A stretch of 64,000 nt of DNA, taken from positions 4,636-68,635 of the forward strand of contig NZ_DATEJY010000222.1 in NCBI RefSeq assembly GCF_035277725.1. Direction: 5' to 3'. Shown here piece by piece: positions 17,706 to 25,586 of this stretch. Both the position numbers and the translations under genes were made by a program. Source of the DNA: Dyella_B sp035277725 (GTDB lineage: Bacteria; Pseudomonadota; Gammaproteobacteria; Xanthomonadales; Rhodanobacteraceae). Below the pieces are notes generated by a model. That model saw only the letters and a program-made list of their open reading frames with translations, searched no databases and had not been told where the DNA came from. Position 1 is the first letter of the stretch. Each line of letters opens with the position of its first letter.

Positions 17706-18662
17706 ATGAACCCGAATTTCCTCGATTTCGAACAACCGATTGCCGAGCTGGAGGCCAAGATCGAGGAGCTGCGGCATGCCAGCTCCGGCCAAGCGTTCAA
17801 CATCGACGAGGAAGTCGCCCGGCTGCGCGAGAAGCTCAAGCTGAAGACGGCGGATATCTTCCGCACCCTCACGCCCTGGCAGGTGACCCAGCTGTCGCGC
17901 CACCCCGCGCGTCCCTACACGCTCGATTACATCGGCGTGATGTGCGAGGAATTCCACGAACTGGCCGGCGATCGTGCGTATGCCGACGATGCCGCCATCG
18001 TGGGCGGCCTGGGGCGCATCAACGGACGTTCGGTGATGATCATCGGTCATCAGAAAGCGCGTGATACCAAGGGCAAGGTGCGCCGCAACTTCGGCATGCC
18101 GCGACCGGAGGGTTATCGCAAGGCCCTTCGCCTGATGAAGATGGCTGAACGTTTCAACCTTCCGCTACTGACACTGATCGATACGCCCGGCGCCTATCCG
18201 GGTGTGGGCGCCGAAGAGCGCGGACAGAGCGAAGCCATCGCGCGCAACCTGCTGGAAATGGCCGAACTGAAAGTGCCGATCATCTGCACGGTGATCGGTG
18301 AAGGCGGCTCCGGCGGCGCGTTGGCGATCGGCGTGGGCGACAGCACGATCATGCTGCAATACTCGACCTATTCCGTGATTTCGCCCGAAGGTTGCGCCTC
18401 GATTCTCTGGAAGAGCGCCGACAAGGCGAAGGATGCCGCTGAAGCCTTGGGCTTGATCGCACCACGCCTGCTGGAGCTCGGCCTGATCGACAAGGTGGTG
18501 CGCGAACCGCTAGGCGGTGCCCATCGCAATCCCCATTCGATGGCCGTACGCCTGAAAGCCGTGCTGCTCAACGAACTGGACCGGCTCGAAGGCATTCCCG
18601 CGCCGGAATTGCTCGAACAGCGTTATCGCCGCCTGCGCGATTACGGCGCCTATAACGAATAG
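17706..18662 (+). CDS. accA: Acetyl-CoA carboxylase carboxyltransferase subunit alpha
   Basis: AccA with AccD transfers carboxyl from biotin to acetyl-CoA to form malonyl-CoA, the first committed step of fatty acid synthesis. The 318-residue protein starts MNPNFLDFEQPIAELE as in the family and has the GGLGRINGR, GHQKARDTK, IDTPGAYPG and GEGGSGGALAI stretches of the carboxyltransferase fold. Length is standard. The 288 bases upstream, to the lysozyme-like gene, hold no gene; a TATACT box at about 17671 may be its -10 element. Confidence 0.97.
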   Translation: MNPNFLDFEQPIAELEAKIEELRHASSGQAFNIDEEVARLREKLKLKTADIFRTLTPWQVTQLSRHPARPYTLDYIGVMCEEFHELAGDRAYADDAAIVGGLGRINGRSVMIIGHQKARDTKGKVRRNFGMPRPEGYRKALRLMKMAERFNLPLLTLIDTPGAYPGVGAEERGQSEAIARNLLEMAELKVPIICTVIGEGGSGGALAIGVGDSTIMLQYSTYSVISPEGCASILWKSADKAKDAAEALGLIAPRLLELGLIDKVVREPLGGAHRNPHSMAVRLKAVLLNELDRLEGIPAPELLEQRYRRLRDYGAYNE

Positions 18663-18673
18663 GTGCCTGCGCC

Positions 18674-19060
18674 ATGGCGGGTGTGCAAGGCATCGATCAC
18701 GTCAACCTCAGCGCACCCGCCGAGCTGCTGGAACGGGTTCGCCATTTCTACGTCGAGATCATCGGCCTGCACGAAGGGCCTCGCCCCACGTTTCGCTCGG
18801 GTTCGCGCGGTTATTGGCTGTATGCCGGCGCCGAACCGATCATGCATCTGACCTCGCGCGGCAGAGGCGAGGCGTCGGCGCAAGACACCGGTTGGCTGGA
18901 CCATATCGCGTTTGCCTGCACCAATCTTCCCGCCATGCGGGCCAAGCTCGACGCAGCCGGTGTTGCCTATCGCATCGACGTGGTGGACATGCCGCCGCAA
19001 GTGCAGCTGTTTCTCACCGATCCGGCCGGCGTCGGCGTGGAACTCAATTTCCGCGGCTGA
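18674..19060 (+). CDS. VOC (glyoxalase/bleomycin-resistance) family protein
   Basis: A 128-residue single-domain protein with paired beta-alpha-beta-beta-beta modules. The metal positions of the fold are recognisable: His in GIDHVNL at the start, His in LDHIAFA mid-protein and Glu in VELNFRG at the end. Substrate is not predictable; relatives include glyoxalase I-like and dioxygenase-like enzymes. It starts 11 bases after accA and could be co-transcribed. Its stop codon is followed one base later by a GTAG palindrome pair. Confidence 0.85.
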   Translation: MAGVQGIDHVNLSAPAELLERVRHFYVEIIGLHEGPRPTFRSGSRGYWLYAGAEPIMHLTSRGRGEASAQDTGWLDHIAFACTNLPAMRAKLDAAGVAYRIDVVDMPPQVQLFLTDPAGVGVELNFRG

Positions 19061-19061
19061 C

Positions 19062-19139
19062 GTAGGTTGGGGTGAGGCGCAGCCGAACCCCAACATGGCG
19101 TGCAGCGTCCGGAACGTTGGGGTTCGCACCCCAACCTAC
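19062..19139. repeat. Inverted pair of GTAG-headed palindromes
   Basis: Left unit from 19062 begins GTAGGTTGGGGTG and folds back with CGAACCCCAAC; right unit (to 19139) is the inverted copy ending CACCCCAACCTAC. Both carry the GTAG head typical of REP elements mobilised by RAYT transposases. Same subfamily as the pairs at 24705-24778 and 24965-25038. Confidence 0.85.
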
Positions 19140-19206
19140 GTGGCCGTTGCCGATCACGCCCCTTTGCTGAAGAATCCCTCCGGGGTTCCAGACAAGCGAA
19201 GCTTCC

Positions 19207-20742
19207 ATGCAGGCTCTTTCCGTTTTGCGCCGCGCGATCGCGACGGCGACCATCATTTTTGCGGCTCAACTTTCGGCGCAGGCACTACCCACACGTAGCG
19301 ATACCGCCGAGGCACGCACCGCCAAAGCATTTGAAAGCGCGCGCCAGCAAGGTCCATTGGCCCTGCATGCTTTCCTTGCCGAGATGCCCAAGGGCGGCGA
19401 CTTGCACAACCATCTGAGCGGCGCGGTCTATGCAGAATCGTGGATCGCCGACGCAGCCGCCGATGGGCTATGCGTGGATATCGCCACCTCAAGCCTGGTC
19501 GACAAGAACGATGCGAGTGCACCCCATTGCGGAACCGGCCAACGTCCCGCGGCTGATGCACTAAACGATCAGCACTTCTACGACACCTTGGTCGATGCGT
19601 TTTCCATGCGCAGCTTCGTGCCCTCCGCCGGTCGTTCTGGCCACGATCAATTCTTCGATACGTTCGGCCGCTTCCAGGCGGTGACGCCGCAGCAGCACAT
19701 GGGCGACTGGCTCAACGAAGTGAGCTCACGCGCCGCCGCGCAAAACGAGCAATACCTCGAATTGATGGTGACACCGCCTTTCGCGCATGCCAAGGAACTG
19801 GCACGGACATTAGGCTGGCAGGCCGACTTCGACACCCTGCGCAAGCAGTTGCTTGAGCAGGGCTTGAAAGACGAAATACCCACCGATGAGCGACTGCTCT
19901 CGCAAGCATTAGCCGAACGCACACGCCAGCAACATTGCGACGATGCCAAACCCGACGCTGCGTGCAGCGTGCAGATCCGCTTCCTCTACCAGGTATTGCG
20001 CGGCGCGCCGCCCGAGCGCGTATTTGCGCAAACGCTGCTTGGTTTTGAGCTGGCCTCGGTCGATTCACGCTGGGTCGGCATCAATTTCGTGATGCCGGAA
20101 GACGGCTATCTGTCGATGCGCGACTACAGCTTGCAGATGCGCATGCTCGATTATCTGCACCGCCTGTATCCCAAGGTGCATATCAGCCTGCATGCCGGCG
20201 AACTGGCGCCTGGGCTGGTTCCGCCGGATGGCCTGCGCTTCCATATCCGAGAGGCGGTGAACCTCGGCCACGCCGAACGCATCGGCCACGGCGTGGATGT
20301 GATGTACGAAGATCACCCGGAACAACTGCTGCAGGAGATGGCGGCACGCCACGTGATGGTGGAAATCAACCTGACCAGCAACGACGTGATTCTTGGCGTG
20401 CGCGGCGCCGATCATCCGCTGCCTATGTACATGAAATACGGCGTGCCGGTCGCACTATCCACCGACGACGAAGGCGTCTCGCGCATCGATCTCACTCACG
20501 AATACGTACGCGCTGCCGAGGACTTCGGTCTGGATTATGCGACGCTCAAACAGATGGCGCGCAACAGCCTCACCTACAGCTTCCTGCCAGGTGACAGCCT
20601 GTGGAATGCCAGCGCGTGCCAAGGTCAGTCGTCCGCCAGCCACACCAGCACAGCTTGCCAACGATTCCTCGCCGCGAGTGAGAAAGCCAAGGCACAGTGG
20701 GAACTGGAGCGTCGCCTGCGCGTTTTTGAGGCAAGCCACTGA
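19207..20742 (+). CDS. Exported adenosine deaminase family protein
   Basis: A 511-residue protein with an N-terminal signal peptide (about residues 1-26, ending AQA), so probably periplasmic or secreted. The deaminase metal site is complete: MPKGGDLHNHL (His67, His69), SLHAGEL near residue 335, GHGVDV near residue 363 and STDDEGV near residue 420. An exported form of this family resembles ADGF-type enzymes and would convert extracellular adenosine to inosine for nucleoside scavenging. No nucleoside transporter is adjacent. Start ATG 19207 has only a weak purine-rich upstream site. Confidence 0.85.
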   Translation: MQALSVLRRAIATATIIFAAQLSAQALPTRSDTAEARTAKAFESARQQGPLALHAFLAEMPKGGDLHNHLSGAVYAESWIADAAADGLCVDIATSSLVDKNDASAPHCGTGQRPAADALNDQHFYDTLVDAFSMRSFVPSAGRSGHDQFFDTFGRFQAVTPQQHMGDWLNEVSSRAAAQNEQYLELMVTPPFAHAKELARTLGWQADFDTLRKQLLEQGLKDEIPTDERLLSQALAERTRQQHCDDAKPDAACSVQIRFLYQVLRGAPPERVFAQTLLGFELASVDSRWVGINFVMPEDGYLSMRDYSLQMRMLDYLHRLYPKVHISLHAGELAPGLVPPDGLRFHIREAVNLGHAERIGHGVDVMYEDHPEQLLQEMAARHVMVEINLTSNDVILGVRGADHPLPMYMKYGVPVALSTDDEGVSRIDLTHEYVRAAEDFGLDYATLKQMARNSLTYSFLPGDSLWNASACQGQSSASHTSTACQRFLAASEKAKAQWELERRLRVFEASH

Positions 20743-20845
20743 AGTACGCTGTTTGTGAAAACGGGGCCCGCTTTCTCATTCCTGACAGGCCGTGGCGCAC
20801 GCATCGAGTGCGCTACCATCCAGGCGGGGTTCTCGGAGACATGCC

Positions 20846-21598
20846 ATGGCCAACGATCCAGCCGCCAAACTCGCCGTTCTGATCGATGCCGACAACACCC
20901 AGCCCGCCATCGCCGAAGGCCTGCTGGCCGAGGTCGCCAAGTACGGCACCGCCCACGTGAAGCGCGCCTACGGCGACTGGACCGGCCAGCAACTCAAGAG
21001 TTGGAAAGAGCAACTGCTGACGCAATCGATCCAGCCCATCCAGCAGTTCGGCTATACCAGCGGCAAGAACGCCACCGATTCGGCGATGATCATCGACGCC
21101 ATGGACCTGCTCTATTCCGGGCGCTTCGATGGCTTCTGCATTGTTTCCAGCGACAGCGATTTCACTCGGCTGGCAGCGCGCATTCGCGAGTCGGGACTGA
21201 TCGTCTATGGCTTTGGCGAGCGCAAGACACCCGGACCCTTCGTCGCCGCCTGCGACAAATTCATCTATACCGAGATTCTCACCGCCAAACCGGATGAGGA
21301 GCAGCCGCTCAAGCCACGCTCGCCTGCGCAGATGAAAAAGGACACCGCCCTGATCAATCTGCTGCGCAACAGTATTGATGCAGCCTCCGACGACGAGGGC
21401 TGGGCAGGCTTGGGTGGCGTCGGTTCGATCATCACCAAGCAGCGCCCGAACTTCGACTCGCGCAGCTACGGCTACGGCAAGCTGAGCGACCTGATCGCCG
21501 CCATTGACCTGTTCGAACTGGATCGGCGCAGCCCAGGCGAAGGGCGACCGAAAGCGATCTACGTGCGCAATAAACGGAAACCGGTGGCGCGTGACTAA
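20846..21598 (+). CDS. NYN-domain (PIN-like) RNase protein with LOTUS/OST-HTH domain
   Basis: A 250-residue protein. Residues 8-150 form a NYN nuclease-like domain with the acidic positions in LIDADNT, TDSAMIIDAMD and SSDSDF. Residues of about 165-245 (LINLLRNSID, GWAGLGGVGS, YGYGKLSDLI, FEL) match the LOTUS/OST-HTH RNA-binding domain. Such proteins are thought to cut or bind structured RNA; the bacterial role is unknown. ATG 20846 follows TCGGAGA; an upstream in-frame start at 20792 is less likely. Its last 8 bases overlap tilS, so it is linked in expression to a tRNA-modifying enzyme. Confidence 0.85.
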   Translation: MANDPAAKLAVLIDADNTQPAIAEGLLAEVAKYGTAHVKRAYGDWTGQQLKSWKEQLLTQSIQPIQQFGYTSGKNATDSAMIIDAMDLLYSGRFDGFCIVSSDSDFTRLAARIRESGLIVYGFGERKTPGPFVAACDKFIYTEILTAKPDEEQPLKPRSPAQMKKDTALINLLRNSIDAASDDEGWAGLGGVGSIITKQRPNFDSRSYGYGKLSDLIAAIDLFELDRRSPGEGRPKAIYVRNKRKPVARD

Positions 21599-22895
21599 CG
21601 ACGCATCCTTGCAGCGCACACTGCAGCACGCGCTGCATAAACACCCGGAGGGCTCGCTCTGTGTCGCTTACAGTGGCGGTCCCGATTCCACCGCCCTGCT
21701 GCACATCTTGGCGCACCTGCCCGAAGCACGCGCACGCGGTTTGCGCGCCATGCATGTGGATCATGGATTGCATGAAGAAAGCGCGTGCTGGGCTGCGCAT
21801 TGCCGCGCGTTCTGCGCCACGTTGGGAGTTGCATGCGAGGTGCACGTGGCCAAAGTGGATCGCGCCAGCGGCATCGGCCTGGAAGCGGCTGCACGGCAGG
21901 CGCGTTATGCGATCTTTGCCGAGTATCTGCAGGCGGATGAAAGGCTGGTATTCGGCCATCACCAGGACGATCAGGCAGAAACCGTGCTGCTGAAACTGCT
22001 GCGCGGCGCCGGGCCGGAAGGATTGGGCGGGATGCGTGCGGAACGTCCACTGGGACGCGGTACCGTATGGCGGCCGCTACTCGACATCCCGCGACAGGTG
22101 TTGCGTGACTACGTCGACGCGCATGATCTGCCTTGCATCCATGACCCATCCAACGATGACCGCCGACTTGCGCGCAATCATTTGCGCCACGAGATCCTGC
22201 CGTTGCTCAAAACGCATTGGCCGCAGGCGGCCATGTCCATCACGCATAGCGCCATGCTGTGCCGTGGTGCTGCCGACACGCTGCAACAGGATTGGCTGGC
22301 TGCGTTTGAAGATTTGCGTGACGACAGCACCAACAGCCTCGATGCACGAGGCTGGCTCGCTTTGCCACCTGCCCTGCGCGATCCACTGCTGGCGCACTGG
22401 CTACATGCGCAAGGCCTCACCGCACCCACCACGGCGCAACGTCGGCAGATCGAGCAACAGTGCACCGCGCAGGATGGCCAATTGCCATGCATCCGTTGGC
22501 CCGGCACGGAAGTGCACGTCTGGAAGCATCGCCTATGGGCGATGGCGCCACGCGATCGAACGCCATCGCAAAGGGACATGCCTTGGCTCGGCGAAACACT
22601 GCAGCTGCCCGATGGCGGCTTGCTGATGCTGGAACCTGATGCACGGCTTTCCGTCAGCCTGACGGTGCGTTGGCGCAGTGGCGGCGAACGCATCAAACCC
22701 GCAGGCGATCGCCACACGCGCGAGCTGCGTGCACTGTTTCAGAGCGGTGCGATTCCGCCGTGGCAGCGCGATGCCTGCCCCCTTCTGTATGAAGGCGATG
22801 AACTCATTGCCGTGGCAGATCGCTGGTCAAGCGCACGCGCGGAAGCGATTTTCCATGAAGCAAAAGCCCGGCCGTGCTGGCGGCCGGGCTCTTGA
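21591..22895 (+). CDS. tilS: tRNA(Ile)-lysidine synthetase
   Basis: TilS attaches lysine to C34 of the CAU-anticodon isoleucine tRNA, so it reads AUA. The 434-residue protein has the PP-loop ATPase motif SGGPDST near residue 26, HVDHGL, GHHQDDQAET and the GLGGM region, followed by the substrate-binding and C-terminal TilS domains. I start it at GTG 21591, overlapping the NYN gene by 8 bases; the frame is open further upstream inside that gene. The 3' end overlaps a terminator hairpin. Confidence 0.94.
   Translation: MTNDASLQRTLQHALHKHPEGSLCVAYSGGPDSTALLHILAHLPEARARGLRAMHVDHGLHEESACWAAHCRAFCATLGVACEVHVAKVDRASGIGLEAAARQARYAIFAEYLQADERLVFGHHQDDQAETVLLKLLRGAGPEGLGGMRAERPLGRGTVWRPLLDIPRQVLRDYVDAHDLPCIHDPSNDDRRLARNHLRHEILPLLKTHWPQAAMSITHSAMLCRGAADTLQQDWLAAFEDLRDDSTNSLDARGWLALPPALRDPLLAHWLHAQGLTAPTTAQRRQIEQQCTAQDGQLPCIRWPGTEVHVWKHRLWAMAPRDRTPSQRDMPWLGETLQLPDGGLLMLEPDARLSVSLTVRWRSGGERIKPAGDRHTRELRALFQSGAIPPWQRDACPLLYEGDELIAVADRWSSARAEAIFHEAKARPCWRPGS
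22865..22890 (+). terminator. Hairpin at the tilS 3' end
   Basis: AGCCCGGCCG (22865-22874) and CGGCCGGGCT (22881-22890) make a perfect 10-bp stem with a 6-base loop within the last codons of tilS. The tail (CTTGATGG) is poor in T. Preceded by AAAA, so on the minus strand it reads stem then TTTTG and could terminate transcription of the opposing MFS gene. Confidence 0.6.
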
Positions 22896-22908
22896 TGGAT
22901 GCATCCAC

Positions 22909-22930
22909 GTAGGCTGGGATGAAATCCCAG
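22909..22930. repeat. Single GTAG-headed palindrome (GGCTGGGAT subfamily)
   Basis: One unit, GTAGGCTGGGATG AAATCCCAG, between the convergent tilS and MFS genes. The same unit appears as an inverted pair at 47413-47474. Confidence 0.8.
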
Positions 22931-22948
22931 CATCGGCGATCAAAACCG

Positions 22949-24229
22949 CTACTTGCTTTCCTGCGGCAACGGCGCAACCGCAGCAGCCGCGCCCATCACC
23001 CTGCGATTGACGAAATACATCATCACGAACGACGCCAGCGTGGTGAAGACCAGGATGTCACCCAGCACGTCGAAATGCAGCAGCCGTCCATTCGACAGCT
23101 GCACCACTACCATGCCACCGAGCAACGCGGCTAGGCCACCGGACATCTGCTGCAGGGACGAGCTGATCGACATATAAGCGCCCCGATCAGACGGCTTGGG
23201 TAGCGCGGACATCAATGCCGACGACGAAATGATGCGCGAGAAGATACCGATCTGCAGCAGCGCGCTCACCGTAATCAGCGTCCACAAGCCCACATTGGAC
23301 ATCCGCGTGTAGATCACCACCATCACGATCGTCACCACGCAGCCAAAGGCAAATATGCGGAACTTGCCGAAGGCGTCGCTGGCCTTGCCGAGCAGCGGCC
23401 CCATCACCGCCGACACCAGGCCGGTGATCAGGTACACCACCGACAACATCGACATCGGAATGCCGAGGTTGTTGACGATAAACAAGGTGGAATACGGCAT
23501 CAGCATGAAGCCGCCCATGGTCAGCAACGCCGTGGTGGCAAAGCCGATCAAATAAGAGCGCGTGGTCAAGGTATGCAGCAAGTGATGCAGCGGCTTCTTG
23601 TCCGGACGCAACGCCAGGTGCGCGTTGACCGGACGCAGGCGCCCAATGATCGCGCCACCCACCACGGTGCACACCGCCACGATCAGGAAGAACGGCGCAT
23701 TCCAGCCCCAGTGGCTGGACAACCATAGACTCAACGGCAAACCCAACACCGTGCTCGCCGCAAACGCCGATTGGATGTAACCCATCACGCGTCCGCGCAT
23801 GGACAGCGGAAACAGATCGGTAACGATAGCCATCGATGCCGCGCCAACGACACCCGCAAACAAGCCGGTAAACATGCGGGCCAGCAGCAGCAACACGTAG
23901 GTGTGGGCGAGCGCGCAGAACAAGGTGCCGAGCATGAAGCCGGCATAGAAAATCAGCAGCAGCCTTTTGCGGTCGAACCGATCGGCAAAGCCGGCGGCAA
24001 CGATGCCGGACACGCCCGCGGCAAAGGCATACGCCGAAACGACGTCGCCGAACTGCTCGGGCGTGATGTGCAAGGCCGGCACGACCAAAGCACCCAGCGG
24101 CGCCAGCAGCATGAAATCGAGCACGATGGTGAATTGCAGAAAAGCCAGCACGGCCACCACGAACTTCTGGTAGCCGGAAAAACCCATGCCGCCAGCTTCC
24201 GCGGCATGCGTTGGCGAAGGATTGGTCAC
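22949..24229 (-). CDS. MFS transporter, drug:H+ antiporter-1 type
   Basis: A 426-residue inner membrane protein with 12 predicted hydrophobic helices. The loop 2-3 motif reads GFADRFDRKRLL (motif A form) and the DHA1-like pattern is seen in SAYAFAAGVSG and GVVGAASMAIVTDLFP. Substrate unknown; efflux of a small organic compound is likely. Start is GTG 24229 with TAGGAG six bases upstream. Its promoter carries a perfect palindromic operator, which suggests control by a dedicated repressor not encoded nearby. Confidence 0.88.
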   Translation of the reverse strand: MTNPSPTHAAEAGGMGFSGYQKFVVAVLAFLQFTIVLDFMLLAPLGALVVPALHITPEQFGDVVSAYAFAAGVSGIVAAGFADRFDRKRLLLIFYAGFMLGTLFCALAHTYVLLLLARMFTGLFAGVVGAASMAIVTDLFPLSMRGRVMGYIQSAFAASTVLGLPLSLWLSSHWGWNAPFFLIVAVCTVVGGAIIGRLRPVNAHLALRPDKKPLHHLLHTLTTRSYLIGFATTALLTMGGFMLMPYSTLFIVNNLGIPMSMLSVVYLITGLVSAVMGPLLGKASDAFGKFRIFAFGCVVTIVMVVIYTRMSNVGLWTLITVSALLQIGIFSRIISSSALMSALPKPSDRGAYMSISSSLQQMSGGLAALLGGMVVVQLSNGRLLHFDVLGDILVFTTLASFVMMYFVNRRVMGAAAAVAPLPQESK

Positions 24230-24282
24230 AGTGACTCCTAGGAGCGAGCCTCTCCCGGCTTGCTCGGATGGGGGGATGACGC

Positions 24283-24311
24283 AGAGTACAGTTTCGATAT
24301 ATCGAAATCAA
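24283..24311 (-). promoter_or_regulatory. MFS gene promoter with palindromic operator
   Basis: On the minus strand TTGATT (24311-24306) and TACTCT (24288-24283) are separated by 17 bases. A perfect 16-bp palindrome, TTTCGATATATCGAAA (24292-24307), fills the spacer and overlaps the -35 box, the classic place for a repressor of the TetR, PadR or ArsR kind. The -10 box is about 54 bases before the GTG start. Confidence 0.7.
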
Positions 24312-24443
24312 GCCTTTCGGGACAGGTCGAAACAGCGGACTGCCACAGCAACACGCATCGCTCCCATGCAAACGCCTGGCTGCATCACGCAGGCGTACTG
24401 CGGCGATTGATTCCGCCTCTTCGCTGCGTTAGCGTTGCCCGCC

Positions 24444-24701
24444 ATGGCCAAGCCCACTTCCGCCCCTGCTGAAACGACCTCGGTCGCCGACTTCGAGCAT
24501 TCGCTCGACGAACTCGAACAACTGGTGGCGCGCATGGAAGGGGGCGAAATGAGCCTGGACGAATCGCTCAGCGCCTTCGAACGCGGCATCGGCCTTTATC
24601 GCCACTGCCAGCAGGCGCTCGACCAGGCCGAACTGCGCGTGCGGCTGCTGCTCGATCCGGACGCGCCAGAAAAAGCCGAGCCGTTCACGCCCGAAACCTG
24701 A
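24444..24701 (+). CDS. xseB: Exodeoxyribonuclease VII small subunit
   Basis: XseB is the small, coiled-coil subunit that binds XseA to degrade single-stranded DNA. The 85-residue protein has the family core: SVADFEHSLDELEQLV, MEGGEMSLDESLSAFERGIGL and CQQALDQAE. ATG 24444 is preferred to TTG 24435. ispA and dxs, which usually follow xseB in proteobacteria, are not here. The gene is followed by a repeat pair and then by a broken second copy of itself. Confidence 0.93.
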   Translation: MAKPTSAPAETTSVADFEHSLDELEQLVARMEGGEMSLDESLSAFERGIGLYRHCQQALDQAELRVRLLLDPDAPEKAEPFTPET

Positions 24702-24704
24702 GCC

Positions 24705-24778
24705 GCAGGTTGGGATGCGAACCCCAACATTCCTTTCCTCGTCGACGTCGAAATGTTGGGGTTCGCACCCCAACCTAC
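24705..24778. repeat. Inverted pair of GTAG-type palindromes after xseB
   Basis: A 74-bp pair of the GGTTGGGGTGCGAACCCC subfamily; the left head has mutated to GCAG, the right end keeps CCTAC. It begins 3 bases after the xseB stop and is nearly identical to the pair at 24965-25038. Confidence 0.85.
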
Positions 24779-24784
24779 GGCTCT

Positions 24785-24957
24785 GAAACGACCCCGGTCG
24801 CCGACTTCGAACATTCGCTGGACGAACTCGAACAGCTGGTGGCGCGAGATGAGCCTGGACGAATCGCTCAGCGCCTTCGGACGCGGCATTGGCCTTTAGC
24901 AGGCGCTCGACCAGGCCGAACTGCGCGTGTGGCCGTTGCTCGATCCAAACGCACCGA
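24785..24957 (+). pseudogene. Decayed tandem duplicate of xseB
   Basis: This stretch repeats xseB from codon 11 or so onward with high identity (compare 24474 onward). It lacks a start, has a 14-base deletion in the MEGGE region that shifts the frame, a 12-base deletion after GIGL and a shortened 3' end. The copy is bounded on both sides by the same GTAG palindrome pair, so the duplicated unit was about 300 bp: most of xseB plus the repeat pair. Confidence 0.9.
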
Positions 24958-24964
24958 ACACGGC

Positions 24965-25038
24965 GTAGGTTGGGGTGCGAACCCCAACATCCCTGTTCTC
25001 ATCGACATCGAAATGTTGGGGTTCGCACCCCAACCTAC
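24965..25038. repeat. Second GTAG palindrome pair, end of the xseB duplication
   Basis: Same 74-bp structure as 24705-24778, with intact GTAG head and CTAC end and a few substitutions in the centre. It ends 6 bases before the stop of the minus-strand DUF4870 gene and could end transcription from both sides. Confidence 0.85.
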
Positions 25039-25044
25039 ATGCGG

Positions 25045-25476
25045 CTATTTGATCAGGCGCAACGCGAACGGATAGCGATAACGCACGCCTTCGTTGGCTT
25101 TGACGCCGGCAATGATGGTCAGCACCAGCCAGCCAATGCCGATGATCACCCACAGCGGAATCGCAATGATCAAGCCGATACCGAACGTGATGGCCGAGAG
25201 CACCAACAGCACCAGGCTGGCAATCGCCACGGAGATGTTGAAGTTCAACGCTTCCTTGGCCTGATCGGCAACGAAAGGCATGGTGTCTTTCTTCACCAGC
25301 CAGATCACCAGTGGGCCGATGAAGCAGCCCCAGCCGGCGCCGAGCGAAGCGGTAAGCAAGGCACCCAGCAAGGCCGACAGATGCGCGAACATCGCCCAGG
25401 TGCGCTCTTCGGCAGGAATATCACCGATGTGCTCGCTCGGTGGAGGCGGTACAACGGACTCGGGCGGAACGCTCAT
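25045..25476 (-). CDS. DUF4870 (Tic20-like) membrane protein
   Basis: A 143-residue protein with a proline-rich N-terminus (SVPPESVVPPPP), the AEERTWAMFAHLSALLGAL helix, a Pro-Leu-Val-Ile-Trp helix followed by VADQAKEALNFN, and two closely spaced hydrophobic helices near the C-terminus. This layout is characteristic of DUF4870. Function unknown. ATG 25476 is preferred because AAGGAG directly abuts the alternative ATG at 25482. Confidence 0.85.
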   Translation of the reverse strand: MSVPPESVVPPPPSEHIGDIPAEERTWAMFAHLSALLGALLTASLGAGWGCFIGPLVIWLVKKDTMPFVADQAKEALNFNISVAIASLVLLVLSAITFGIGLIIAIPLWVIIGIGWLVLTIIAGVKANEGVRYRYPFALRLIK

Positions 25477-25586
25477 AAGCATCTCCTTTCAAGTCGTGCA
25501 AAACACCGGCGCATGCCGGTGAAAAGCATCCTAGCAGGGTGCGCAGGAACTTGCTGCGCAGCTTTTGGCCTAGGCATTTTGGTGGG

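Noticed and set aside
24785..24957. A second functional xseB
   Set aside because: No start codon, a 14-base frameshifting deletion and a shortened end; only a remnant.
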